From positions 1 through 63,919 of the forward strand of contig JAITSE010000060.1 in NCBI GenBank assembly GCA_031288005.1: DNA of 63,919 bases. Reading direction: 5' to 3'. The DNA is from Treponema sp. (lineage in GTDB: Bacteria; Spirochaetota; Spirochaetia; Treponematales; Breznakiellaceae). Positions 17,505-28,425 of the stretch are shown in pieces. Position 1 is the first letter of the stretch, and the number at the start of each line of letters is the position of its first letter. Both the position numbers and the translations under genes were made by a program. The notes beneath the pieces are model-generated. The model was given only the letters and a program-made list of their open reading frames with translations, was not told where the DNA came from and did not search any database.

Positions 17505-18833
17505 TTACAAATTTCGTCCCCTAAGGTGGCCCTTCTTTGTTAAGCCACTATGGTGATGCATCTTGAGCAGGGCCTCAACCTGACTCATGGTATCCAAATC
17601 CACTCCAACCAAAATCAAGAGCGATGTACCGCCCATCAGATACGAAATTGATGAAGGGAAATTGAATAGCCGTTGAATAATAGTTGGCAATACCGCAATA
17701 ATCGCCAAATACATTGAACCGGGTAATACGATGCGGTTTAAAATTTTTGTCAGGTATTCTTCTATTCGTTCTGTCCTGATACCCGGAATGGAACCGCCGT
17801 TTTCCCGAATATTCTTGGCAATTTCTATGGGATTCAGGCTCACTTGGGTATAAAAATAGGCGAAGAAAATGATGAACAAAATATACAAGATATTATATAG
17901 CAATCCTGTAGGGCTCAAAGCTCTAGAAACCACCTCAAGCCAGGCCACATTCCCGCCTACAGTTGACGCGATCTGTAAAGGAAATGTCAAAATAGATGAG
18001 GCAAAAATAACTGGTATAACCCCTGACGGGTTGATCTTAAAGGGGATATATGTGCTTTGTGCACCGTACATACGTCTGCCTACCACCCTTTTAGCGTAAT
18101 GGACCGGAATCTTACGTTGCCCCTGCTGTTCAAACACAACAAGAGCCACAACCGCTACAAACATAACGAAAACCACTATAACAAAGACGAGATTGAGGTC
18201 TCCGTTCCGTACTCGGCCTACAAGTTCCCAGAGAGCTTGAGGAAGCCGGGCTACAATGCCGGCAAAAATGAGGAGCGAAATCCCGTTGCCTATACCACGC
18301 TTCGTGATCTGTTCACCTATCCACATAAGAAACATGGTCCCCGTAGTAACCGTAAGTATAGCTATCAGAGTAAACGGAACCATTTTCATACTGAGGAGGT
18401 TATCCACGCTGCGAGAAATGCTCTGAGCGTACTGGGTAACCGCAAAAGACTGGATAAGACAGACAGCCACAGTCCCTATCCGCTGGTAACTTTGTATCTT
18501 TTTTCTGCCTCCGTCTTCCTGAGATATCTTCTTTAGCTTAGGGAATACAATGAGCAGGAGTTGCATAATGATCGACATAGAGATATACGGCATGATCCCC
18601 AGCATAAATACCGAGAAGTTGGAAAAAGCACCGCCCGCAAAGAAGTCAAGATAATCGACAATAGCGCTTCCCGAATTCTGCTGGGAAAGAAAATAAGCGT
18701 TTAATTCCCGAATATTGATCCCGGGTATTGGTAAAACCGCCCCCAGTCGAAAAACAACAAGCATCACCGCCGTAAAAAAAATACGTTCTCGCAGTTCTTT
18801 GACTCTAAAAATACCGACCAATGGATTAGTCAT
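17505..18833 (-). CDS. secY: Protein translocase subunit SecY
   Basis: 442 residues with about ten hydrophobic segments; starts MTNPLVGIFRVKELRERIFF. Motifs FRLGAVLPIPGI, GGRKKIQSYQRIGT and GIGNGISLLIFAGI are typical. It forms the membrane channel for exported proteins. It follows rplO as in the spc operon. The 157 bases between secY and rpmJ hold no gene; adk and map, often found here, are missing. Confidence 0.98.
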   Translation of the reverse strand: MTNPLVGIFRVKELRERIFFTAVMLVVFRLGAVLPIPGINIRELNAYFLSQQNSGSAIVDYLDFFAGGAFSNFSVFMLGIMPYISMSIIMQLLLIVFPKLKKISQEDGGRKKIQSYQRIGTVAVCLIQSFAVTQYAQSISRSVDNLLSMKMVPFTLIAILTVTTGTMFLMWIGEQITKRGIGNGISLLIFAGIVARLPQALWELVGRVRNGDLNLVFVIVVFVMFVAVVALVVFEQQGQRKIPVHYAKRVVGRRMYGAQSTYIPFKINPSGVIPVIFASSILTFPLQIASTVGGNVAWLEVVSRALSPTGLLYNILYILFIIFFAYFYTQVSLNPIEIAKNIRENGGSIPGIRTERIEEYLTKILNRIVLPGSMYLAIIAVLPTIIQRLFNFPSSISYLMGGTSLLILVGVDLDTMSQVEALLKMHHHSGLTKKGHLRGRNL

Positions 18834-18855
18834 GCGTCATCTCTCTCACAGCATC

Positions 18856-19356
18856 TTAGACTGAAGGGGCATCCGCGCCCTTACCTGCGGCGGCAACCGT
18901 ACCGCCGGCTTTCTCTATCTTTTCTTTAGCCGAATTCGATATTGAACCGATATTAAACTTGAGGTGCTTCGTAAATTTTCCATCTCCCAAAATTTTAACC
19001 GGCGCCCGAAGCCGCTTAACCGCCCTTTCTTTCAAAGTCCCCTTAACAAGACCTTTTTGAATCAATGTACCCGCATCCACTTTTTCGCCATCCTCATAAC
19101 GTTTCTCAATTTCCCATAGATTTACTATCTGAAAAATTTTCTTAAAAGGATGGTTAGAAAAACCCCTCTGGGCGAGCCTTCGGTATAGAGGCATCTGCCC
19201 GCCTTCAAAACCTATATAAGTCTTACCACCTGAACGGGACTTCTGCCCCTTATTGCCTTTACCGGCGGTAGTCCCACGCCCGGAACCTTGTCCCCGGCCT
19301 ACAATACGTTTCCGCTTATTTGCGCCATCGGGAGCATGTAAATCAAAATCGTGCAT
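18856..19356 (-). CDS. rplO: 50S ribosomal protein L15
   Basis: 166 residues; RKRIVGRGQGSGRGTTAGKG and the following GGQMPLYRRLAQRGF are characteristic. Binds 23S rRNA early in assembly. Slightly longer than usual because of an Ala/Gly-rich C-terminus. Confidence 0.97.
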   Translation of the reverse strand: MHDFDLHAPDGANKRKRIVGRGQGSGRGTTAGKGNKGQKSRSGGKTYIGFEGGQMPLYRRLAQRGFSNHPFKKIFQIVNLWEIEKRYEDGEKVDAGTLIQKGLVKGTLKERAVKRLRAPVKILGDGKFTKHLKFNIGSISNSAKEKIEKAGGTVAAAGKGADAPSV

Positions 19357-19379
19357 TCGTTAATCTCCTTTCAAATTCC

Positions 19380-19571
19380 TTAAGAGGTTGAAACTTCTTC
19401 TACTGAAACCATGTGAGAAACGATCCTTATCATCCCTTCAATCGCGGGGGTTGCTTTATGTTCCCTGGCGGTTCCAATTTTACGCAAACCCAGACAGCGA
19501 ACAGTCGCCCGTTGTTTGGGCAAAGAACCGCTTAGGCTGCGGATCAAACGAACTTTTACCTTCTTCACCAT
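19380..19571 (-). CDS. rpmD: 50S ribosomal protein L30
   Basis: 63 residues; KVRLIRSLSGSLPKQRATV and GLRKIG match L30. It lies between rpsE and rplO as usual; only 3 bases separate it from rpsE. Confidence 0.96.
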   Translation of the reverse strand: MVKKVKVRLIRSLSGSLPKQRATVRCLGLRKIGTAREHKATPAIEGMIRIVSHMVSVEEVSTS

Positions 19572-19574
19572 GTT

Positions 19575-20108
19575 CTACCCCCAAAAATCTTTCAGCGATT
19601 TACCTCGGTTTTTGGCGAGGGTCTTAGCATCCATGAGCTTATCGATGCAGTTAAAAGCCGCCTTTACCACATTGTATTGACTTGAAGCGCCTATGGATTT
19701 GCTAAGTACATCGGTTACCCCGCCGGCTTCCATGATAGCCCGTACCGGTCCCCCGGCTATTATGCCGGTCCCAGAACAAGCTGGCTTGAGCAGGACCCTG
19801 GACGCCTTAAAAATACCTATAATCTCATGGGGAATAGTCCCGTTCCTAACCGGAAGATACACTAAATTCCGTTTGGCTTTATCAATGCTTTTACGAATCG
19901 CTTCGGAAACATCGTTAGCCTTCCCAAAACCAAACCCCACTTTGCCTTTCCTGTCTCCTACTACCGTAAGGGCTGAAAAAGAAAACCGCCGACCTCCTTT
20001 GACTACCTTAGCAGTCCGGTTAAGCTTTACCAATTTTTCTACAAAATCCTTTTCTTTTTCAGAAAAATTTTTATCCCTATTTCTGTCTTTATCCCGTATG
20101 TGTTCCAT
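19575..20108 (-). CDS. rpsE: 30S ribosomal protein S5
   Basis: 177 residues; the double-stranded-RNA-like domain [20 protein letters not shown] and the second domain with [16 protein letters not shown] are diagnostic. S5 contributes to decoding fidelity and mRNA unwinding. A charged N-terminal extension of about 20 residues is present. Confidence 0.98.
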   Translation of the reverse strand: MEHIRDKDRNRDKNFSEKEKDFVEKLVKLNRTAKVVKGGRRFSFSALTVVGDRKGKVGFGFGKANDVSEAIRKSIDKAKRNLVYLPVRNGTIPHEIIGIFKASRVLLKPACSGTGIIAGGPVRAIMEAGGVTDVLSKSIGASSQYNVVKAAFNCIDKLMDAKTLAKNRGKSLKDFWG

Positions 20109-20117
20109 TTTCGCCCC

Positions 20118-20480
20118 CTAGAACTGTATCCCGGCTTTTCTGGCTCCGTCGGCCAGCGCTTTAATAAGGCCATGATATAAATAACCGTTTCTGTCGAAGA
20201 CTACCGTAGTAATATTCTTCTTTAGAAGCCGTTTTCCCATGATCTCCCCGAGTTGACCCGCCCCTTCCAATGTCCGCCTAATCTTTTTAAGCTCTTTTTC
20301 AAGAGTAGAAGCCGAAGCGATAGTATAACCTTTAGAATCGTCAATAATCTGAATCGACAATGCCCGGTTACTCCGGACAACACTCATCCGTGGACGCTCC
20401 GGAGTTCCGGCAATGCGCTTACGAATATGAATTTTTCTTTTAAGCCGTTTCCGGTCTTTTTCAAGCATCTTTCGCATCAT
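20118..20480 (-). CDS. rplR: 50S ribosomal protein L18
   Basis: 120 residues; [20 protein letters not shown] and the C-terminal [20 protein letters not shown] are typical L18 motifs. Binds 5S rRNA with L5. Start taken at the first ATG of a tandem ATGATG; the second is also possible. Confidence 0.97.
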   Translation of the reverse strand: MMRKMLEKDRKRLKRKIHIRKRIAGTPERPRMSVVRSNRALSIQIIDDSKGYTIASASTLEKELKKIRRTLEGAGQLGEIMGKRLLKKNITTVVFDRNGYLYHGLIKALADGARKAGIQF

Positions 20481-20491
20481 AACACAATACC

Positions 20492-21031
20492 TTATTTTAC
20501 ACCCGATTTGCCGACTTTCCGCCGGATTTGTTCATTCTCATACCTTATCCCTTTGCCCTTATAGGGCTCAGGACGTCTAAGTTTCCGGATCTGAGAGGCA
20601 AATTCGCCTACCCGCTGCTTGTCGATCCCGCCGATCACCACTCTTCCGTTTGGTTCAGATGCCACCGTAATCCCTGCGGGAATACCGATATACACATCAT
20701 TAGAGAATCCAAGACTCATAACAAGAAGATTTCCCTGAACTTCCGCTCTGTACCCAACTCCGGTGATTATCAGCGCCTTAGAAAAACCTGTACTCACTCC
20801 CACAACCATATTATTTAGCAGATTGCGGTACAAACCATGAAAAGCTTTGGTCTGTTTTTCCTCATTTACACGGCCAACATTAATTACCGCACCCCGGGAC
20901 TCAAAAGTCACCACAGGATGATACTTTTGGGTCAATTTTCCCTTGGGACCTGTTACGGTAATTAGCTCATCCTGAAAAGCAACCGTAACTCCAGCAGGAA
21001 CCTTAACCGGAATTTTTCCAATTCTGGACAT
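20492..21031 (-). CDS. rplF: 50S ribosomal protein L6
   Basis: 179 residues; starts [15 protein letters not shown] and ends with the [19 protein letters not shown] block typical of L6, near the sarcin-ricin loop and factor-binding site. Confidence 0.98.
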   Translation of the reverse strand: MSRIGKIPVKVPAGVTVAFQDELITVTGPKGKLTQKYHPVVTFESRGAVINVGRVNEEKQTKAFHGLYRNLLNNMVVGVSTGFSKALIITGVGYRAEVQGNLLVMSLGFSNDVYIGIPAGITVASEPNGRVVIGGIDKQRVGEFASQIRKLRRPEPYKGKGIRYENEQIRRKVGKSGVK

Positions 21032-21072
21032 AATCCTTCCTCCAAAACAAACCTTTCAATCCAGGCGACATA

Positions 21073-21471
21073 TCACCAAACAGTACAGATAATTTCACCG
21101 CCAACTTTTTTTTCAATGGCTTTCTTCCCGGTAGTAACCCCAATCGATGTTGAAACTATCAGTGTTCCGTAGCCGTTATATACCCTCGGCATATTTTTAT
21201 AACCGGTATATACCCGGCGCCCAGGCTTCGAAACTTTCTCAATGCCATGGATAATGGGTCCGGTCTCTTCATCATACTTCAAGAAAACCCTAATTATATT
21301 GGTTCCCTCCTGGAGCGCCTTTTTAAAGTTTTTGATATACCCCTCGGTCTTCAAAATTTTTACAATTTCAAGTTTTAGCTTAGAAGTAGGAATATCGACT
21401 TTTTCATGTCTTGCCATTCCGGCGTTCCGGATCTTAGTCAGCATATCCGCAACAGGATCAGAAATACTCAT
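21073..21471 (-). CDS. rpsH: 30S ribosomal protein S8
   Basis: 132 residues; starts [18 protein letters not shown] and ends [22 protein letters not shown], the S8 signature. A central 16S binder, and in many bacteria the spc-operon repressor. Confidence 0.98.
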   Translation of the reverse strand: MSISDPVADMLTKIRNAGMARHEKVDIPTSKLKLEIVKILKTEGYIKNFKKALQEGTNIIRVFLKYDEETGPIIHGIEKVSKPGRRVYTGYKNMPRVYNGYGTLIVSTSIGVTTGKKAIEKKVGGEIICTVW

Positions 21472-21486
21472 CTTCTTTCTCCTGCC

Positions 21487-21672
21487 TTACCAACTAGACT
21501 TTGTGACGCCAGGAATGAGGCCTTCACTCGCAAGTTTTCGGAAACAAAGGCGGCACATCTCAAACTTTCTAAGATACCCTCTTGACCTTCCGCAAATGCG
21601 GCAACGGTTTACCTTCCTGGTCTTATATTTAGGCGTTCGTAATGCCTTTATAATCATCGCTTTTCTTGCCAT
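21487..21672 (-). CDS. rpsN: 30S ribosomal protein S14, zinc form
   Basis: 61 residues with [17 protein letters not shown] followed by RLCFR; the two CxxC pairs define the short zinc-binding S14 type. Located between rplE and rpsH as expected. Confidence 0.97.
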   Translation of the reverse strand: MARKAMIIKALRTPKYKTRKVNRCRICGRSRGYLRKFEMCRLCFRKLASEGLIPGVTKSSW

Positions 21673-21683
21673 ACGTACTCCTC

Positions 21684-22235
21684 CTATTTCCTAAAGGGCA
21701 TACCGAACTTTGCGAGAAATGCCTTGGCCTCCGCATCTGTTCGGGCGGTCGTCACAATTACTACATTAAGTCCAGCCACACGCTCAATTTTATCAAAATC
21801 AATCTCCGGGAAAATAATCTGCTCTGTAATGCCCAAAGAATAATTCCCATGACCATCAAAAGCATTTTGATTTACTCCTCGGAAGTCTTTAACACGTGGT
21901 AGCGCTATATTAACCAAGCGATCCAAAAACTCGTACATCATGGCTCCCCGGAGCGTTACCTTGGCGCCTATTTCCTGACTTGTACGGATTTTAAAATTGG
22001 CTATACTCTTCCGTGCTTTTGTCTTGACCGCTTTCTGCCCGGTAATAAGGGTAAGATCATCAATAGCCGCATCCAAAAGTTTTTTGTTCTGAATTGCCTC
22101 GCCTACTCCCATGCTAACAACAATTTTTTCCAGTTTTGGAGTCTGCATAGGAGATTTATAACCAAATTCCTTAAGCATATCAGGGGCGAGTTGTTCCCGG
22201 TATATTTTTTTAAGCCGCGGTTCAAAGTTTTTCAT
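21684..22235 (-). CDS. rplE: 50S ribosomal protein L5
   Basis: 183 residues from the ATG at 22235. This start overlaps the rplX stop by one base (TAATG), a coupled arrangement, and is preferred to an in-frame codon at 22253 that would add six residues. Motifs [19 protein letters not shown] and [18 protein letters not shown] confirm L5, the 5S rRNA-binding protein. Confidence 0.97.
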   Translation of the reverse strand: MKNFEPRLKKIYREQLAPDMLKEFGYKSPMQTPKLEKIVVSMGVGEAIQNKKLLDAAIDDLTLITGQKAVKTKARKSIANFKIRTSQEIGAKVTLRGAMMYEFLDRLVNIALPRVKDFRGVNQNAFDGHGNYSLGITEQIIFPEIDFDKIERVAGLNVVIVTTARTDAEAKAFLAKFGMPFRK

Positions 22236-22561
22236 TATAACGACTCCCCGCATTTTCTACAAATCCGTATTTTGGAATTCCCATCAAGTTTGTAACCTAT
22301 TCGTGTTGGCCCGCATTTCTTACACAAAATCATCAAATTTGAGCTGTGAACCGGCGCCTCAATTTCAATAATCCCTCCCCGATCCTGTTGGTTCCGGCGC
22401 TTCTTCGCCTTTTTGACAATATTAACGCCTTCCACCACGATCCGGTCCTTATCCCTAAGAATTTTCAATATCCGTCCTCGTTTTCCCTTGTCTTTACCCG
22501 CAATAATCTGGACGGTGTCTTCCTTTTTCAATTTGAATTTATGCTGTACATTCACCGGCAT
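22235..22561 (-). CDS. rplX: 50S ribosomal protein L24
   Basis: 108 residues; the KOW motif [20 protein letters not shown] is visible. An early assembly protein of the 50S subunit. It retains four Cys at the C-terminus (LCKKCGP and ICRKCGE), forming a likely zinc ribbon, seen in some L24s. Confidence 0.97.
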   Translation of the reverse strand: MPVNVQHKFKLKKEDTVQIIAGKDKGKRGRILKILRDKDRIVVEGVNIVKKAKKRRNQQDRGGIIEIEAPVHSSNLMILCKKCGPTRIGYKLDGNSKIRICRKCGESL

Positions 22562-22591
22562 AATACCGCTCCTTGTTTCCGCTTATCCGTC

Positions 22592-22960
22592 TTACAGTAC
22601 CTCCGGGGCAAGAGAAACAATTTTCATAAAATCCTTCTCTCTTAACTCCCGGGCAACCGGTCCGAATATACGCTTCCCCTTAGGGTTCATACTTGTATCA
22701 ATAATAACACATGCATTGTCATCAAACCGGATATAAGTTCCATCGAGCCGCCGGTATTCTTTATGAGTCCGAACCACCACAGCCTTTTCAACCGAGCCCC
22801 TTTTAATCGCAGAAGTCGGAAGGGCGTCTTTAACCGCCACCACAATTACATCGCCAATACCAGCGTATTTCCGCTTTGAACCGCCAAGAACCTTAATACA
22901 CTGAACAATCTTGGCGCCTGAATTGTCGGCCACATTCAGGAAGGTCTCTACCTGGATCAT
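22592..22960 (-). CDS. rplN: 50S ribosomal protein L14
   Basis: 122 residues; [20 protein letters not shown] and the C-terminal [20 protein letters not shown] are diagnostic. Forms an intersubunit bridge. Confidence 0.98.
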   Translation of the reverse strand: MIQVETFLNVADNSGAKIVQCIKVLGGSKRKYAGIGDVIVVAVKDALPTSAIKRGSVEKAVVVRTHKEYRRLDGTYIRFDDNACVIIDTSMNPKGKRIFGPVARELREKDFMKIVSLAPEVL

Positions 22961-22999
22961 TATACTCTCCTTGTTGAATGCACTCCGCCGTTACAACTG

Positions 23000-23311
23000 C
23001 TATCGTACACGTTCGACAACCTCTACAAGTTTCCAGCACTTTTCCTTGCTGATAGGACGACATTCTACAACACGTACCCGGTCGCCTGTTTTGGCGTCAT
23101 TAGCCGCATCATGAGCCTTGAGTTTTTTGACACGTTTTACATATTTCTTATACAGAGGATGCAGGGTCGTAGTCTCTACGGATACCACAATGGTCTTATC
23201 CATTTTATCGCTTTTAACAATACCCACAAACTCTTTTTTTCCTCTCGATTTAACATGAGAAATTTTGTTATTCTGAATAACATCGTTATCCCTCACAGCT
23301 CCCACTTCCAT
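23000..23311 (-). CDS. rpsQ: 30S ribosomal protein S17
   Basis: 103 residues; GIVKSDKMDKTIVVSVE and KKYVKRVKKLKAHD are typical. An N-terminal extension of about 20 residues precedes the OB-fold. A primary 16S binder. Confidence 0.97.
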   Translation of the reverse strand: MEVGAVRDNDVIQNNKISHVKSRGKKEFVGIVKSDKMDKTIVVSVETTTLHPLYKKYVKRVKKLKAHDAANDAKTGDRVRVVECRPISKEKCWKLVEVVERVR

Positions 23312-23324
23312 ACCAAGTCTCCTG

Positions 23325-23579
23325 TTAGTCCTTCACAAACGAATCTTTAGCGCTTTTAGCCGCTACCTCCTGCTTCAGAAATCCTTTCGCTTGTGTCTTT
23401 TCTTGTGCGCCAATAAGCGTATTGAGCTTGGCAATCTGCCTACGCATGACGCGTTTCTGCAATGGGTTCTCTATATGGCCGATTACCATCTGAAATCGGA
23501 GTTCCATATATTTCCTATTCATCTCAGTCCGTTTAACTTTTAGTTCCGGCAAAGTCATATTCTTAAAAAAATTTTTCAT
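23325..23579 (-). CDS. rpmC: 50S ribosomal protein L29
   Basis: 84 residues; helical hairpin with [20 protein letters not shown] and [18 protein letters not shown]-terminal extension of about 15 residues beyond the usual end is present. Sits at the tunnel exit near L23. Confidence 0.95.
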   Translation of the reverse strand: MKNFFKNMTLPELKVKRTEMNRKYMELRFQMVIGHIENPLQKRVMRRQIAKLNTLIGAQEKTQAKGFLKQEVAAKSAKDSFVKD

Positions 23580-23599
23580 AAACGATCCCTTTGTTTATT

Positions 23600-24025
23600 C
23601 TACTTGCCCAGCTCAAAATCCATACGGGATACGAACTTGGTCTTAATAGGAAGTTTAGCACCTGCTAAAATCATAGCTTCTTCTGCCAGAATTTTGTCTA
23701 TTCCTCCGAGCTCAAACATAACGGTCCCAGGCTTTACTACAGCGACCCAGTATTCAGGAGCGCCTTTTCCTTTACCCATACGGGTCTCAGCGGGTTTTTT
23801 GGAATATGGCTTGTCAGGGAAAATACGTATCCACAGCTTCCCTCCGCGCTTGATATGCCTGTTCATAGCAATACGAGCCGCCTCTATTTGCCGGTTTGTG
23901 ATCCACATACGATCCATTGCAACTAAGCCATAATCACCAAAAACAACTGTATTTCCCCGCGTAGCGTCTCCGGGCATATTACCCCTCTGCACCTTCCGAC
24001 GCTTAACTCGCTTTGGACTTAACAT
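23600..24025 (-). CDS. rplP: 50S ribosomal protein L16
   Basis: 141 residues; starts [15 protein letters not shown] and contains [20 protein letters not shown] and [17 protein letters not shown], the L16 signature. Needed for A-site tRNA positioning. Confidence 0.98.
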   Translation of the reverse strand: MLSPKRVKRRKVQRGNMPGDATRGNTVVFGDYGLVAMDRMWITNRQIEAARIAMNRHIKRGGKLWIRIFPDKPYSKKPAETRMGKGKGAPEYWVAVVKPGTVMFELGGIDKILAEEAMILAGAKLPIKTKFVSRMDFELGK

Positions 24026-24040
24026 ACCTTAACTCCTCAC

Positions 24041-24757
24041 CTAAATGCTTTCCCGTTCACCATATTCCCGGTCGCTGCGCCGCTTCCTTACCAAAGCTCC
24101 GGCATCTTCTTTCTGTTCTTTACCATATTTCATCCCGTTATAGACCCAGACTTTGATACCGATTACGCCAAAGGTCGTTTGAGCTTCCGCAAAACCATAA
24201 TCTATATCCGCCCGCAAGGTATGAAGAGGAATACGGCCTTCCTTAGCTTCTTCGGTGCGGGACATCTCCGCGCCGCCAAGGCGCCCCGAAAGCCTAACCT
24301 TGACGCCCTGAGCATTACCCTTCTTTATGGCATTAGAAATCGACTGCTTCATAGTCCGGCGGAAAGAACTTCTTGCTAAAAGTTGACGGGCGATATTTTG
24401 AGCTATAATCTGGGCATTGTTGTCCGCGTTCCTGACTTCTTTTATCTTGATCTGTATTTTCTTTGCGACATATTTCTGAAGCTCCTGACCTATCTTTTCG
24501 ATATTTGCGCCTTTAGCGCCAATTATAACACCCGGCCGGGCGGTATGAACAACAATAGTAATCCGCTGAGGATGCCGGATAATTTCCATCTCCGCAATAT
24601 CCGCACCTTTAGTTTCAGGCATATTCGTAATAAGTTTTCTGAGTTTAAGATCCTCATGCAAAGTATTGGCATATTCCTTGGGATCTACATACCATCGGGA
24701 AGCCCAGGTTTTATTTATCCCTATCCGCAATCCAACCGGATTAACCTTTTGTCCCAC
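24041..24757 (-). CDS. rpsC: 30S ribosomal protein S3
   Basis: 238 residues; starts [14 protein letters not shown], with a KH domain around [20 protein letters not shown] and the C-terminal [20 protein letters not shown]. Part of the mRNA entry channel. Confidence 0.98.
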   Translation of the reverse strand: MGQKVNPVGLRIGINKTWASRWYVDPKEYANTLHEDLKLRKLITNMPETKGADIAEMEIIRHPQRITIVVHTARPGVIIGAKGANIEKIGQELQKYVAKKIQIKIKEVRNADNNAQIIAQNIARQLLARSSFRRTMKQSISNAIKKGNAQGVKVRLSGRLGGAEMSRTEEAKEGRIPLHTLRADIDYGFAEAQTTFGVIGIKVWVYNGMKYGKEQKEDAGALVRKRRSDREYGERESI

Positions 24758-24758
24758 C

Positions 24759-25163
24759 TTATTCCCCTACCTTTACCTTTACGTTTTTTACGGCAGCTTT
24801 AGCTTTAACGGTTTCATCAATTACCACGGTAATATGACATAAACGCTTCAAAAGCATATCCGCCCGGCCCCGGGCCCGGTACCACACCCGCTTCATCCGG
24901 GGGCCCTCATCGATCAACACTTCCTTAATATAAAGCATATCTTCAACCAATTGTTTATTGACATTAAGAGCGTTGGACGCTGCGGACTTAACCGTCTTGC
25001 TAAGGATACGGGCGCCACGATGAGGCATATTCTCCAAAAGCGATATAGCATCGGGATATGATATCCGGCGTATAAGTTTCGCGACAGGCCGAATTTTAAA
25101 TGGAGATGCTATAAGGTATTTCGTTACCGCCCGGTAACCGTCTTTCTTTTCTTTTGAAGCCAT
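24759..25163 (-). CDS. rplV: 50S ribosomal protein L22
   Basis: 134 residues; [18 protein letters not shown] and the tunnel hairpin [20 protein letters not shown] identify L22. One base separates it from rpsC. Confidence 0.97.
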   Translation of the reverse strand: MASKEKKDGYRAVTKYLIASPFKIRPVAKLIRRISYPDAISLLENMPHRGARILSKTVKSAASNALNVNKQLVEDMLYIKEVLIDEGPRMKRVWYRARGRADMLLKRLCHITVVIDETVKAKAAVKNVKVKVGE

Positions 25164-25166
25164 GAA

Positions 25167-25448
25167 TTAACCTTTGCCCGCCTTTTTATCAGAACCAGCA
25201 TGACCCCGAAAAATCCTGGTCGGCGCGAATTCACCAAGTTTGTGTCCAACAAGATTTTCGGTAATATATATCGGTACCCAAGTCTTCCCGTTATAAACGG
25301 AAACAGTTCCGCCGACCATCTCTGGAATTATAGTAGAACACCTGGAATAAGTCTTGATCATACGCCTCTCTCCAGCCTTACTCATCTCCAGCACTTTTTT
25401 GTAGAGGCTCTTCTCTATAAAAGGCCCTTTCTTAATAGATCTTGACAC
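25167..25448 (-). CDS. rpsS: 30S ribosomal protein S19
   Basis: 93 residues; [19 protein letters not shown] and [18 protein letters not shown] are diagnostic. Located in the head, interacting with S13. Confidence 0.98.
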   Translation of the reverse strand: MSRSIKKGPFIEKSLYKKVLEMSKAGERRMIKTYSRCSTIIPEMVGGTVSVYNGKTWVPIYITENLVGHKLGEFAPTRIFRGHAGSDKKAGKG

Positions 25449-25457
25449 CCTGCACTC

Positions 25458-26288
25458 CTACTTTTTCTTGCCACGACTTAGGATAAACCTGGATGAAGGC
25501 TTATGCTTATTCCGGGTTTTGTACCCTTTGGTCGGCTGCCCCCAAGGAGTAACCGGATGTATACCTTTATTCTTTCCTTCACCACCCCCATGAGGATGAT
25601 CAACCGGGTTCATAGCCATACCACGGACCGTAGGCCTGACGCCCAGCCAGCGCTTGCGGCCAGCTTTCCCCATCTGAGTATTCATGTGATCCTCGTTACC
25701 AACAGTCCCGATAGTAGCGGAACATTTTTTGAAAATCATCCGCATTTCACCGGAAGGCAATTTAAGAGTTACATAATCCCCTTCCTTGGCTATTATCAAA
25801 GCGCCAGTCCCAGCGGAACGGACAATCTGTCCGCCCCGTCCCAATGTCAATTCCACATTGTGAACTGTAAAACCCAGGGGGATGTTCTCAAGCGGCAGAG
25901 AATTTCCTGTTTCTATAGGAGCCGCAGGGCCGTTCGTGATTACAGATCCCGTTTTCAAGCCCTTGGGAGCAAGAATATACCGCTTGTCGCCATCTACATA
26001 GCTTATAAGCGCGATATTGGAACTTCGATTGGGATCATATTCAATACTCACAACCTTGCCTGGAACGCCTATTTTATCCCGTTTAAAGTCAATAGTACGG
26101 TAGAGTCTCTTATGCCCACCGCCTTTATGACGGACGCTGATGCGTCCATTGGAATCCCGGCCAGCCCGTTCTTTTCTCCCATGGGTAAGGGACTTTTCGG
26201 GCTTTACTTTTTCAGTTAGTTCAGAGTAATCCAGGCTTATCCACTGACGCATACCAGCGGTAATCGGTTTATATAGCTTGATCCCCAT
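25458..26288 (-). CDS. rplB: 50S ribosomal protein L2
   Basis: 276 residues; [19 protein letters not shown] near the N-terminus and [17 protein letters not shown] near the C-terminus, including the conserved His needed for peptidyl transfer. Confidence 0.98.
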   Translation of the reverse strand: MGIKLYKPITAGMRQWISLDYSELTEKVKPEKSLTHGRKERAGRDSNGRISVRHKGGGHKRLYRTIDFKRDKIGVPGKVVSIEYDPNRSSNIALISYVDGDKRYILAPKGLKTGSVITNGPAAPIETGNSLPLENIPLGFTVHNVELTLGRGGQIVRSAGTGALIIAKEGDYVTLKLPSGEMRMIFKKCSATIGTVGNEDHMNTQMGKAGRKRWLGVRPTVRGMAMNPVDHPHGGGEGKNKGIHPVTPWGQPTKGYKTRNKHKPSSRFILSRGKKK

Positions 26289-26297
26289 AATTTTCCC

Positions 26298-26585
26298 TTA
26301 CACTCCCTCGAAGAGAGCTATTTTTTCATCTTTTAGAAGACGCACTATGGCCTTTTTCCAAGATGATGTATAACCAGCCCTATACCGTTGCCGCTTGGGT
26401 TTTCCTCCAACCACCATGACCGTACAGGAAATCGGATGAACATTAAAAAGCCTGCGAACAGCTTCCTTGATTTGAATTTTAGTCGCCAAAGGATCAACCT
26501 TAAATACGTACTTTCCTTCTTCCCTCAATGCATTGGCTTTTTCCGAAAGTACCGGTTCTATAAGAATTTTTTCATAGACAACCAC
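26298..26585 (-). CDS. rplW: 50S ribosomal protein L23
   Basis: 95 residues from the GTG at 26585, chosen because GGAGG lies about nine bases upstream and the length then matches the family; in-frame codons at 26609 and 26633 would add residues with no family counterpart. Begins (M)VVYEKILIEPVLSEKANA. It overlaps the end of rplD by 14 bases. L23 docks trigger factor and SRP at the tunnel exit. Confidence 0.95.
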   Translation of the reverse strand: MVVYEKILIEPVLSEKANALREEGKYVFKVDPLATKIQIKEAVRRLFNVHPISCTVMVVGGKPKRQRYRAGYTSSWKKAIVRLLKDEKIALFEGV

Positions 26586-27249
26586 TTGCCTGACCCTCCG
26601 TATTCTCATCTGCCGGCATTTCCGCCGCTCCATAAAAGGCGTTTAAATTTTTGGCTGTAGCCTCAAGCATAATAACACGGCGGCCATAAAAAAGATCGTG
26701 CGCTCTCAGTCTATTATAGGAAAGAAAACTCAACCAAGGAATATTAGCCCCCGCTCGCTTAACCAAACTGTCATCATCCTTGAGGATAATTACAGTCCGT
26801 TCATTTTTGACGCTAAAATTCTTCAATATCTTTGCCAATTCCCTGGTTTTTCCCGATTCTATTGAAAAATCTTCCACAATCTTTATGGTATCACTTTGAG
26901 CCTTTAAGCTCAGAATAGTTTTTAAGGCAAGTCTTTTTGCTTTTTTTGGAATTGAATAAGAAAAATCTCGCGGCTTAGGGCCGAATACAGTACCGCCTCC
27001 AACCATTATAGGAGATTTTTTATCGCCACGACGGGCTCGCCCAGTCCCTTTCTGCTTATACGGCTTGGCATTAGAACCATGTACCTCGCCCCGGCCCCGA
27101 GTACTCGCAGTCCCCAGGCGCTTATTTGCAAGTTCATTTTGTATAGCATACCAGATGATATCCTCATTCACAGGAAGTCCAAATACGGCGTCATCCAGTT
27201 CAAAGTTCCTCAACTCTCTGCCATCAATAGAATACACTATCTGATTCAT
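26572..27249 (-). CDS. rplD: 50S ribosomal protein L4
   Basis: 225 residues; AYDKSS-like loop region present as RGRGEVHGSNAKPYKQKGTG and later GPKPRDFSYSIPKKAKRLAL. Loop protein of the exit tunnel; in enterobacteria it also regulates its own operon. A short acidic tail overlaps rplW. Confidence 0.97.
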   Translation of the reverse strand: MNQIVYSIDGRELRNFELDDAVFGLPVNEDIIWYAIQNELANKRLGTASTRGRGEVHGSNAKPYKQKGTGRARRGDKKSPIMVGGGTVFGPKPRDFSYSIPKKAKRLALKTILSLKAQSDTIKIVEDFSIESGKTRELAKILKNFSVKNERTVIILKDDDSLVKRAGANIPWLSFLSYNRLRAHDLFYGRRVIMLEATAKNLNAFYGAAEMPADENTEGQASGCL

Positions 27250-27283
27250 TAAACATTCCCCGTTTCTTTAAGCGACAGGCGCC

Positions 27284-27904
27284 CTACTTCTTTACCGCAA
27301 TCCTGACTACCACAGTTCCCTGGTTAATTCCTGGAACCGCACCGCAAACTACAATAAGCTGGTTGTCGATATCTATTTTAACAACCCTAAGACTAAGAAC
27401 AGTAGTCTTTTGCCGTCCCATACGTCCCGGAAGTTTAACATTCTTAAAAGTACGACCCGGATAAGTTGACTGACCGGTTGAACCAGGTTCCCGATGGAAT
27501 TTAGAACCATGGGTGCGTCGTCCGCCTCCGAAACCCCACCGTCTTACAACACCTTGAAAACCTTTTCCTTTGGAAACACCGGTAACATCCACATACCGGA
27601 CTCCTTCAAAGAGTTCTACACCCAAAGAATCGCCAATACTACAATCTTTCTCAAAATCCCGAAATTCTTTAATCCGCTTCTTAGGCGCTATGTTTTCCGA
27701 AAACTGTCCAGCGTAGGGTTTCGTTAACTTCCCCTTCTTTAACTCATCAACCCCCACAACAACAGCGGAATAACCGTCTTTGTTGGGAGTCTTCTGAGCA
27801 ATAACGACATTCGGATCTATACGGATCACTGATACCGGAATCAGATTCCCGTTATCGTCAAAAATTTGTGTCATACCAATTTTCTTGGCCAAAAGACCTA
27901 ACAT
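27284..27904 (-). CDS. rplC: 50S ribosomal protein L3
   Basis: 206 residues from the ATG at 27904, where GGAG precedes the codon and the product starts MLGLLAKKIGMTQIFDDNG as in the family; the frame stays open further upstream to 27973 but that part is not L3-like. The FQGVVRRWGFGGGRRTHGSK loop reaches towards the peptidyl-transferase centre. Confidence 0.97.
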   Translation of the reverse strand: MLGLLAKKIGMTQIFDDNGNLIPVSVIRIDPNVVIAQKTPNKDGYSAVVVGVDELKKGKLTKPYAGQFSENIAPKKRIKEFRDFEKDCSIGDSLGVELFEGVRYVDVTGVSKGKGFQGVVRRWGFGGGRRTHGSKFHREPGSTGQSTYPGRTFKNVKLPGRMGRQKTTVLSLRVVKIDIDNQLIVVCGAVPGINQGTVVVRIAVKK

Positions 27905-28007
27905 GATTTCTCCATAACACGGCCACAGTATTCTTAAGATTCGAGATTTAACCCCAAATACCCATAATTCCAAGACCTTCTGCCGAAATACAACTAAACC
28001 TGCCGGT

Positions 28008-28316
28008 TTATTGTTTTATTTCAACATCGACTCCAGCGGGCAACTCAAGTTTCATGAGGGAATCCATCACTTCAGTGGAAGGACTAATAATATCGATTAA
28101 ACGTTTATGAGTCCGCATCTCAAACTGCTCACGGGACTTTTTGTTCACATGTGGAGAGCGAAGCACCGTAATTTTATTAAACCGGGTCGGCAGAGGAATA
28201 GGGCCGGTAACCTTAGCCCCTGCTTTCTGAACCGTTTGAACAATAGATTTTGCGCTCTGATCTATCAATTCCACATCAAAACCGCGTAGCCGTACACGAA
28301 TTCGCTCTTTAGTCAT
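28008..28316 (-). CDS. rpsJ: 30S ribosomal protein S10
   Basis: 102 residues; [20 protein letters not shown] and [20 protein letters not shown] identify S10, also the NusE partner of transcription antitermination. The first gene of the S10 operon proper, 109 bases after tuf. Confidence 0.98.
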   Translation of the reverse strand: MTKERIRVRLRGFDVELIDQSAKSIVQTVQKAGAKVTGPIPLPTRFNKITVLRSPHVNKKSREQFEMRTHKRLIDIISPSTEVMDSLMKLELPAGVDVEIKQ

Positions 28317-28425
28317 TATCCCTCCAAAGGCGGTTTTCTACCCACAGTATAAACGGTACAGGACAAAAAACCCGGCGGTTTAATTCCCCAATATCCGGAA
28401 CCAAACCGCAATACCAAACAAAAAT